NCBI RefSeq assembly: GCF_963576675.1
Contig: NC_088915.1
Location: forward strand, 84,205,501-84,269,500
From: Euphorbia lathyris
Taxonomy: Eukaryota; Streptophyta; Magnoliopsida; Malpighiales; Euphorbiaceae
Reading direction: 5' to 3'
Length of the DNA stretch: 64,000 bases
The first letter of the stretch is position 1. Each line of letters begins with the position of its first letter. The notes beneath the pieces are model-generated. The model made no database searches. It was not told the DNA's origin and saw only the letters and a program-made list of their open reading frames with translations. Below, one piece after another: positions 56,358 through 64,000 of the stretch. The position numbers and the translations under genes were made by a program.

Positions 56358-57256
56358 GTTATCCTTTATCACCTTACCTTTTTATCCTCTGTGCTGAAGG
56401 GTTGAATGCTCTTATTCATCATAAGGAGTGTCAGAACCTCTGGCATGGTTGTCAAGTAGCTCGTGGAGCTCCTATTGTTAATCATCTTTTCTTTGCAGAT
56501 GATTGTTACCTTTTTTCAGAGCTACAATTAAGCATTGTGTGACGGTGCAAGAAGTGTTTCAGGAATGCGAGTTAGCCTCAGGAAAAATGGTAAATTATAG
56601 GAAGTATGTTGTTTGTTTTAGCAAAAATGTTAGGGCTAATAAGTGAAATTATGTTTGTTCTATGTTAAGGGTTTTAGAGACTACGAATTAGTCATTATTT
56701 GGGTCTTTCTTTGTTGGTTGGGAGAAGTCATAGAGAGTTCATTAAAGACAGAGCGTGGAAGTGTATTCAATCTTAGCATTCTAAGCTTATATCTTGGGTG
56801 GGTAAGGAGATCTTACTGAAAACTATGATTCATGGCATTCCCAATTTTGCAGTGAACGTTTTCCTTCTACCAATTGGTCTATGTCAAGAAATGGAGTGTA
56901 TGTTTAATGCTTCTTGGTGGAAGTCAGGTGATAGAAGGATACACTGGTTGCAATGGTACAGTCTTTGTGGTCCTAAGGATTGTGGACGTTTGGGTTTCAA
57001 GAAATTGAGAGAATTAAATCTAACCATGTTAGGAAAATAAGGGTGGAGATTTTTTACAAAGCCTAACTCTCTTGTTTCAAAGATCTTCAAGGCTAAAAGC
57101 TGCGAAAGGTCATAACCCCAATTTTGTGTGGAGTAGTATTGTTGAAGCTCATACTCTCCTATCAATAGGTTGCAGGGAATTGGTGATGGAAATTCAGTGT
57201 GTATTGGTTCAGATCCATGGTTATTAAGTGGGCCTACATGTAACCCTATTACTCCT
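56358..57256 (+). pseudogene. Old LINE reverse transcriptase, second part
   Basis: It opens in the RT motif GYPLSPYLFILCAEGLNALI, then NHLFFADDCYLFSE (catalytic ADD near 56495). It continues in shifted frames with ASGKMVNYRK, SWVGKEILLKTMIHGIPNFA and GRLGFKKLRELNLTMLGK. Many stops are present. It carries on directly from the - strand piece at 21840, and breaks off at 57256, where an LTR-like element is inserted. The LINE zinc-finger region resumes at 63299. Confidence 0.88.
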
Positions 57257-57617
57257 TGTTAAGGAATTTTTTACAAGTGCACGGTTCCCTTGTAGTAATA
57301 AAGCTATCAATCCCACGAGGAAAACAGTTATTACTCACTATCACTCAATTATTTCCTCTTGTTTACAGAAAATCAATATTTGACGGGGTAAAGTTTTAAT
57401 CTAAAACTAGAAAAGCATAAAAAATGAAAAGGAAAAACAAAACCGAGAAAATTGAAACATATAATTATCTGATATACTTAATTTTGCATATAAAAAAATA
57501 TAATGTTTATTTAATTCTAACCGTTTGACAAAACAAAAATAGAAATTGAATATTTGATAATAGTATTAGACAAACGTGTTCTATTGATAGAAAAAAAAGC
57601 AAACTATATTAATGTAA

Positions 57618-57807
57618 AATAAAAAAATAAAAGGTGATTTGTCAAGTAATTTCCTATTTTAAAAATGTATTAGCATATTTAGCTTTGTCCATTTTATGGC
57701 ATAATCACCTTGGTTATGTATCTGTATCCAACATGACTGATATTCCATGTATACAATATATCTCAATTGTGAAATAGGAAATTACGTAACAAATCACCTT
57801 TTATTTT
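57618..57807. repeat. Foldback at the MULE insertion site
   Basis: ATAAAAGGTGATTTGTCAAG (57625 region) pairs with the stretch TTACGTAACAAATCACCTTTTAT near 57785. The right arm is the same sequence as the 121-bp repeats at 61633-61920, so the MULE landed at one end of this repeat cluster. Confidence 0.6.
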
Positions 57808-57912
57808 GGGTGTTGTTAAACCCAGCCCCAAATTCCCACCTCTAGCCCCGTGAAAGGACGAAAATGCCCTTTCATGGGTTTTGGGGAGGGAAATTTCTAT
57901 TTTTTTTGCCAA

Positions 57913-58126
57913 TCCGACACGCGGGCGTGTGGCCATCACGCCTTACCGCGTGGTCGGGCGTATAGATATCACGCCTCACCGTGTGGTCGGGCGTGATGGC
58001 CCCACGCCTTACCGTAAGGTCGGGCAGTTGGCTATCACGTCCGACCACGCGGTGAGGCGTGTGTCTATCACGTCCGACCACGCTGTGAGGCGTGATAGCC
58101 ACACGCCCGCGTGTCGGATTGGCAAA
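57913..58126. repeat. MULE subterminal tandem hairpins (transposase 3' side)
   Basis: About six palindromic units of the form CACGCC(T/C)(C/G)ACCG-N-GGTCGGGCGTG joined by spacers such as ATAGATATC or ATGGCC. The array as a whole also folds: CAATCCGACACGCGGGCGTG at the left pairs with CACGCCCGCGTGTCGGATTG at the right. Confidence 0.9.
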
Positions 58127-61028
58127 AAAAATAGCTTTTTAACCCCGTAAATAGGCCGTTAAACCCGTAAATAGGCCGTTAAACCCGTAACTACAAAATT
58201 GTACTTAAAACCTAAAAATACCATACAATTTAGTCCTAAAATCAGTAAAAATAATATAAGTTAATTAATAAATATTATTAATTACAACATATAAAACTAA
58301 TATAATCTAGTCCAAGCCTCTCTCCTTTCAGCGTATAGATTCTCCAAGTGACGAACACTCGGATGACAAAATAAACGCCATTGGGTGGCAATGGGAGGCA
58401 CTGGAAACGTAGGATGTAAATAAAGACGTATGTAGTGATGATAACTCCCCAAATGACAAATCACAATCTCTCGCTCTGGTGGTCTTCCATCGTCCGAACG
58501 CATCGGCAGTATAGTGCAACATCCTAACTGTTGTGTAGTAAAGAGGAATATTACTGCGTTCAATACAGATGCAGCAGCATATAAGTCATCCAGACTCACC
58601 ATCCAGTGGGACTCACCACAACCCTCTCCTCTCCATTTAATACGTGTGAGGGCAGCATCAAATCCGTTCCCGTACACTGGCGCATACAGATCATGGTTTG
58701 CCCGCATCTCAATCTCTATGAGCACTCTCATCAGCTTCCACTCCTCTTGGTTATAGGTGATGCATCGGCTAAAACACGAAATCCACAGTTACCATCTGCT
58801 ACAACATCATGGAATCCAGTAATAAATGGTATGATGAGACCTTGAACCCGATGTAAATGGTGGTAACCGGCGATATCCGCATCAAATCCGACTGAAAATA
58901 TTAATATATGAAATTCATCAATAAAAATATATTTACTTTAACTTCAACATATATATTAATGAAATAAAATATACCTTGCATCTGGCTGTTATGCACAGAT
59001 GAGGATGAGGAACGGCCTCGACTACGACTACTCCTCGAACCTAATGACCATGCTCGACCTTGTTGACTGTACTCCCATGCACTCGGATTTCATTTCGTCG
59101 ATGAATTTCCCTTTGGTCTACCCCTAACAGTGTCTTTGACCTCAGGTTCTTTGAAGCCACTCTGTTCCGGGTTTATCTGATCATGAATGTACATCGATAT
59201 GCTACGCACTATTGAAGGATCTAATTTTTCAACCTTTTCCACAAGAGATCCTCAGACCCGTCAGCATATATTGGAGCAGTAACTGGTATGTCACTCAACC
59301 TTTCAAATGCAAGAGATCTCCAAAAAGGATGGATGCGGTCAACACGGACCGATTCATCTGTGTCAATATATGTTTTAAGCTCACATGCACACGGAATGCC
59401 ATGAGTCATGGGCAACACGCATCCACATTCACTTACCACATCCATACTCAATCCGTGCATACGCTTGAGCTCAGCATTTAGTACAGCCAAGCAATAATGT
59501 GAAACGTGTAAGTCGAGATACATGAAAGGTGCTCCATAGTGATTCACCGCAGATCTTCTTCTCGAGTCATCGAGTGAGTATCTGATTATATACAGTGAAG
59601 GATTACAAAACTAATGTATTAAATTTTAAAAGATTAAAGCAAATAACAGAATAAATGTCTTACTTGATCGCCTCGATCTGAGCCTCAATGTCCTTGTGCA
59701 CCTTCGCCCACACTGTATCGAGTGCACCAGTAGATGAATTCAACCACTGTTTCAACTGTGCATGTGAACTCTCCACTCGACAGGTTGTGGTGTTTCCTAA
59801 GTGCAACACCTTGTTCATCCATGCTCGACAAAACTTCTCTTTATGCACTAGCCATGTGGTCTCCACGTACTCTATCACATGAGGCCAGTTGGCAGTAGTA
59901 TTCTTCATGGCTACCACTGCCGCCTCATATTCGGCTACTGTCGGGGCTTCAATTATACGTTTCCATTTGGAATTCTTAAAAATTTCACCAAACCTCTTCA
60001 TTCCACACAACTTGCCCACTCTATCCTCCACATCTTTATTAATATGCCATGTGCACAATAAATGATGACTATGAGGAAATACCTCACGAACCGGTCGCAT
60101 CAGTCCTAACTCCCGGTCTGTAGCAATGGCTCGGATGCACATCAGGTTGGAGCAAAAGCTTCAATTTTTGTAACACCCACATATAACTACCCTCAGTTTC
60201 ATCCTTCATGATTGCATAGGCGATCAAGAAGTTTTTGTTTGAAGGCGTCATTCCAATGATTTCAAAGAATGGCATCTTATACTTGTTTTTTATATGTTGA
60301 ATCCATACCAACAAACAAGTAATAAGATCGGAACAATGTGATCGATGTTGGATGTGCCATAAATAAGTGAGTCACAACATTGCTGCCCGGCACCGCTTGT
60401 GTCCAATGTATGTACTCCTTATCTATAGCAAGCCGATAAAACTGATCGATTATATCCCGACCCTCAAAGCTCTCAGTCCTGATTTTCTCCCTGTAATTAT
60501 AGATATGTCTTTGTGTCGGGCAATCCTCCAGATGTTTTTCTTTGATTGCAGCAAAAATAGCACAAGGCTTAGCTTGAGCTGAACTCATTTCACGAACAAG
60601 TTTTTTGGAAGTCGGGCTTAGTCCGCTCATCTGTCTGTAGCCCTGACGATATACAGCCAACTGATGACAGTGATGTCCTCTATCTCTAGGAATCCTATTC
60701 ACCACCCAACCGCCCAATTCAGTGATTTCCATAACCTTTATCTGGAATTTGCAACCACAATACTTTGTTTTTGTATTCTTCCGTAGTATAACATCCATAT
60801 CCATATCCTTTTTCCTTTTATAATTCTTAACACCACGAGCACATTTAACCAATATCCACTTTGACTTGCGCCCCGTCTTGTGCGACGCTGTGGTTAACTC
60901 GGACCCGATCCCAATTGCCGTCTGTTTTGCCCAGTTAACAGCTTCATGATATGTTTGAAACGTTTGTTTGGGAAAAACTGTGAACTGTAATCTATGCCGT
61001 TTCCATCAAATTCTTCCCATGAAACCTC

Positions 61029-61408
61029 CTGTAAATGATAAATAACGAACATTACATTCCAAAACGTGATATTTCTACAACGTTTCAGTGTCTAAACCCG
61101 AAAAACAGTCACAAATATGCTCGGGCGTGTGAGAATCATGCCTCACCATGTGGTGGAGCGTATGAGTATCACGCCCGACCATGCGGTGGGGCGTGTGAGA
61201 ATCACGCCTCACCATGTGGTGGGGCGTATGAGTATCACGCCCCACCGCATGGTGGGGCGTGTGAGAATCACGCCTCACCATGTGGTGGGGCGTGATACTC
61301 ATACGCCCCACCACATGGTGAGGCGTGATTCTCACACGCCCGAGTGTCGAACCAGATTTTTTTTAATTCAAATTACAGAAATGAAATGAAGTTCAATCGG
61401 AAAAATAC
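61029..61408 (-). other. Intron 1 of the MULE gene
   Basis: Donor GAG|GTATTT at 61408 and acceptor TTTACAG|GAGG at 61029. It holds the second subterminal hairpin array (61117-61352), so the transposon's own end structure is transcribed within its intron. Confidence 0.6.
61117..61352. repeat. MULE subterminal tandem hairpins (transposase 5' side)
   Basis: Seven palindromic units of CACGCC(T/C)CACCATG-N-GGTGGGGCGTG alternate with the spacers GTGAGAATC and ATGAGTATC, in a period of about 34 bp. The outermost sequence CTCGGGCGTGTGAGAATC is complemented at the far end. The coding frames through this array, on both strands, are incidental. Confidence 0.92.
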
Positions 61409-61628
61409 CTCGGCTTCAGACACAGCATCACTCCCGTCTCCTCCCGGTGATAACGGATTGCCTTCCATCAAACGTATTGTCTTTGATTCAGATGAAAATG
61501 TATTTGGGAGACTTTGAGAGAGTTTGGGAGGGATTGGAATTTTCAGTTTTTGGTTAAAGGGCGGTTACGTCTTTTTCCGGGGCTGGAAGTGTGAAATTGG
61601 GGCTGGGTTTAGTAATCCACTTTATTTT

Positions 61629-61920
61629 TTTTACAGAACAAAGCTAAATATGGAATATGAGTCAATTCTTTAGGAAATTGAGATATACATGGAATATGAG
61701 TCAATTGTGAAATAGGAAATTACGTGACAAATGACCTTTTATTTATTTTTTTACAGAACAAAGCTAAATATGGAATATAAGTCAATTCTTTAGGAAATTG
61801 AGATATACATGGAATATGAGTCAATTGTGAAATAGGAAATTACGTGACAAATCACTTTTTATTTTTATTTTTTTATAGAACAAAGCTAAATATGGAATAT
61901 TTCAGTTTGCATATGAAACA
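61629..61920 (+). repeat. Tandem repeat of about 121 bp, 2.5 copies
   Basis: Units begin ACAGAACAAAGCTAAATATG at about 61633 and 61754 and (ATAGAAC) at about 61878. Each contains GGAATATGAGTCAATT twice. The end of the same unit is found left of the MULE at 57765-57807, so the MULE split this cluster. Confidence 0.85.
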
Positions 61921-63293
61921 TGAGATGCTATTTATAATTCAAGGTTTTGAATTGATGAAACTATTTGATAGAATTTGTATAGATTGTGTAATTAATGAAT
62001 TTATTTTAACAATAAACTGAAATAGTGTTTATGATATTAATATAGTAGTTATATGATATTTCAATTTCCTAATTATTATTAATATAAATAATTTAAACTC
62101 ATAGATTCTCTCATATGATGCTAACTAAGCGAAAAGTCTTCTAAAATACTCTTTATCAATTCTCTCAGCTTCCGCTATTATATATAGTATAGATTGAAAT
62201 AATATCATTTAATTAAAAGACCAATTTTAATATAGATGAGTGAAGTATTAAAAATAGAGTCGTATGCTTAACAGTTATTAATTTGTTTAAACATACATAT
62301 TAGACTAATATTGCATGTTAAGTTATATAAAATTTCAATTTACTCTCTAGACATAAACTACATTACTTGGCAATTTTATATGAGCAATTAAAACCTAGTT
62401 CTCACTCATGGAATTAATTAAACTAACATATAAAATTTCAAGCGTAATGATTAACATATGGCAAATATCCAATAATTCTGGTCTCCTTAGCAAATATCAA
62501 ATGATCAATTCGTTACAATCTTAGTTAGGAATAAATTCCTTAATTTAATCTTTTACTTAAGAATGTCAATTAATAAATTAATTGAAAACAATCATATAAA
62601 TAAACTTTGCAAATGAAATTCTATTAAGCAAATTAAAACATTTGAAATGGTTTAATACAAATCATTCATAATCATAAATATAACAATGTATATAATAATT
62701 CAAGAAGAAATGAATATATAGAAAATAGAATGATGACCTCTCAATCCTTTACATATTTGTCTTCTTCCTCTTTGATCTCTATCTTCAAACTCCACTTGAA
62801 AGAATGTTGAACTTGATCTTCCTTTTTATGTAAAAATGTCTAACTCTTAACTTGATTTAGTTCATACTTTTTATAGATTTGATGCACTCTTCCCTAAGGT
62901 TGTAACTCTTTAAGAACCCATCTAGAAGTACATGACTCTTGGATGAAACATGGTGGCCTTTTCGTGAAGTAACACAACTTTTCAGCAAAACTGGGTGATT
63001 TGAAACCGCTTTCTGTGCAATGGTTGCGACAGAGGACTTCAAAAATGACTCAGCAATAGGTAGCGATCATGATAGAGGTAACGGCCGCGACACAGAATTT
63101 CAGCAAATACTCCAAGAAGCTTAAAATCTTCATTTCTTCATGCATAACACCATGATTTGGGGCAATAACTTTCTAAAAAACTAAAACACTAAAAGCACAC
63201 ATAAAAAGAGATAAGATACTAATACTTATAATAAATCATTACATTTAAATTTATAATAATCACACAAAATATGAACTTATAAAGTTCATATCA
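61921..63293. other. Gene-free AT-rich part of the LTR-like insertion
   Basis: No credible gene; the short reverse frame near 62857-63042 has no recognised domain. GAACTTATAAAGTTC near 63272 is a small palindrome next to the right boundary. Confidence 0.5.
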
Positions 63294-63298
63294 CTCCT

Positions 63299-63780
63299 CT
63301 TCCTCTTTCTATTGTTGAAGTTAAAGGTTGTTCTCTTTTCTTTATTGAGGCTAGAACATGAGATGAGGATTTAATCCGAGATATTTTTCTACTTGAAGAT
63401 CAGACCAGAATTCTCATCATCCCTATTTTTATACATGTTATTGAGGACTATTGGAGCATCACGGGATTATTCTGTTAAGAGCGCTTATAAAGCCTTTTGC
63501 CTGGAGTATGACGATGATGATAAATCTTTTTGGAAAAGTTGTATAATTTAAATATCTCCTCTAAATTTCGTAATCTTTTTTGGTGAGCTTGGCGGAACGT
63601 CATCCCTGTAATAGAAATGTTGGTGAACATGTATGTTAATATTAACCCAATCTGTAAGTCTTGTGGAGTGGAGGTTGAATCTGTTATCTATTGTTTCTCT
63701 GGCTGCTCTTTTAGTTCTAAGGTTTATAGCAGTTCTAGATTCCAGAGGTTAATGGTTTGAACTCTTCTGAAGTGTGGCAT
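63299..63780 (+). pseudogene. Old LINE, zinc-finger region (third part)
   Basis: In shifting frames: SVKSAYKAFCLEYDDDDKSFWK, then FRNLFWRAWRNVIPVIEMLV and INPICKSCGVEVESV. This is the zf-RVT region near the C terminus of plant L1-type ORF2. It follows the piece ending at 57256 in the same strand and order. The last ~220 bp of the window show no gene. Confidence 0.8.
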
Positions 63781-64000
63781 AATCATGACCGCAACCCTTT
63801 CATTGTCTCTTTCAACTTTTAATTAAATAAATTTTTAATAGGATAATGTATAAAAATATGTAAAATATGGGCAGTTAAGAGTTATTTACTTCTAACGGTA
63901 TAAATGGTATAAGCTAATCTTTCAAAATAGTGTAAATTTTCAATCATTATTAATGAAGCATTCTATGCAATCATGAATCTTGTTATCTACTTCATCTGTA

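Larger units (their letters stand above)
58297..61468 (-). pseudogene. MULE transposase with FAR1-type N terminus, SWIM finger and C-terminal OTU-like domain
   Basis: Proposed exons: 61409-61468 (ATG at 61468, MEGNPLSPGG), 59664-61028, 58975-59581 and 58297-58891. Introns of 380, 82 and 83 nt have GT...AG ends and keep phase. Exon 2 has a FAR1-like zinc region (KYCGCKFQIKV, HHCHQLAVY) and the MULE core (FVGMDSTYK, IATDRELGLM, CTWHINKDV). Exon 3 has the SWIM finger CGCVLPMTHGIPCAC and the RGRPKG hook. Exon 4 shows ADGNCGFRVLAD and, near the end, a HHYIRLYL histidine region, typical of OTU-like cysteine proteases. Frameshifts near 60995, 60280, 60140, 59230 and 58765 and a stop near 59090 mark it as decayed. 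Confidence 0.85.
57800..61628 (-). mobile_element. Autonomous-type MULE with 8-bp flanking repeat
   Basis: The element is 57808-61620 (3813 bp). Left end: GGGTGTTGTTAAACCCAGCC; right end is the complement of GTGGATTACTAAACCCAGCC, with about 40 bp of imperfect pairing including CCAGCCCCAAATT/CCAGCCCCAATTT. TTTATTTT flanks both sides (57800-57807, 61621-61628), though the site is A/T-rich. Inside each end lies a GC-rich tandem hairpin array. One transposase gene fills the interior on the - strand. Confidence 0.85.
57252..63298. mobile_element. LTR-like insertion in the old LINE, carrying the MULE
   Basis: The LINE is interrupted between CTCCT at 57252-57256 and CTCCT at 63294-63298. The insert starts TGTTAAGGAATTTTTTACAAG and ends GTTCATATCA. 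TG...CA ends with a 5-bp duplication fit an LTR. Without the MULE the insert is about 2.2 kb, so a large solo LTR or a small non-autonomous element is likely. I see no coding region of its own and no internal LTR boundary. The rest (57257-57800 and 61920-63293) is AT-rich and gene-free. Confidence 0.5.

Noticed and set aside
58297..58731. Independent OTU-like host gene
   Set aside because: It lies within the MULE terminal repeats, on the transposase strand, linked by plausible introns in phase.
61117..61352. CRISPR-like or protein-coding repeat (Met/Pro/His-rich frames)
   Set aside because: Units are palindromic with only two alternating spacers and sit inside a MULE end; both strands are open only because of the repeat composition.
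62857..63042. Short reverse-strand gene near the window end
   Set aside because: Isolated 61-codon frame in AT-rich transposon sequence with no recognisable features.

Overview
This window is AT-rich, repeat-dominated DNA from a flowering plant, probably a eudicot. The evidence is the kind of elements present: a SIRE-type Ty1/copia element with an extra ORF after pol, a Ty3/gypsy element primed by initiator tRNA-Met, plant L1-type LINEs with DUF4283/CCHC ORF1, a FAR1/MULE transposase, hAT elements and many MITEs. I found no bacterial, organellar, tRNA or rRNA genes and no recognisable single-copy host gene. The species cannot be fixed from the sequence.

Layout. 1-8.5 kb: a MULE-type MITE, a 291/258-bp tandem array of degenerate coding sequence, a DUF4283 fragment, a MULE-related derivative with tandem hairpins, and a probable LTR fragment with a cluster of ACGC(A/G)GGGCGT-like motifs. 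8.5-13.6 kb: the 5' half of a gypsy element, with a hAT insertion. 13.6-21.2 kb: the 3' half of a copia element. 21.2-23.2 kb: part of an older LTR and LINE pieces. 23.2-32.4 kb: about nine ~1.02-kb tandem units encoding an unrecognised membrane plus coiled-coil protein (array 1, + strand). 32.4-37.2 kb: eight ~0.57-kb units of a paralogous protein on the - strand (array 2), followed by one more relative at 38 kb on +. 41.3-51.8 kb: the 3' half of the gypsy element (- strand), with an almost complete LINE (43053-49609) inside its LTR. 51.8-55.6 kb: the 5' half of the copia element (- strand). 55.6-64 kb: the rest of the older LTR, more of the old LINE, and an LTR-like insertion that carries a 3.8-kb MULE whose transposase is fused to an OTU-like protease.

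The main result is structural. The gypsy-to-copia switch at ~13,616 and the copia-to-gypsy switch at ~51,777 are reciprocal, so the two ends look like the breakpoints of one ~38-kb inversion. Three independent checks agree. The copia target-site duplication GTTCA is at 21228-21232 and, as its complement, at 55599-55603. The older LTR's duplication CTTGT is at 21835-21839 and, as its complement, at 56353-56357. The reverse-transcriptase frame of the oldest LINE is interrupted exactly at that second duplication and resumes on the other side. The stack is therefore an old LINE, an LTR inserted in it, a copia element inserted in that LTR, and an inversion that cut the copia and a gypsy element.

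The second result is the pair of tandem arrays of an unknown transmembrane/coiled-coil family lying inside the inverted segment. Every copy examined carries at least one lesion. The two arrays share a core sequence and run tail to tail. Nearly all other coding sequence in the window is from decayed transposable elements; breaks are recorded but no gene is reconstructed.
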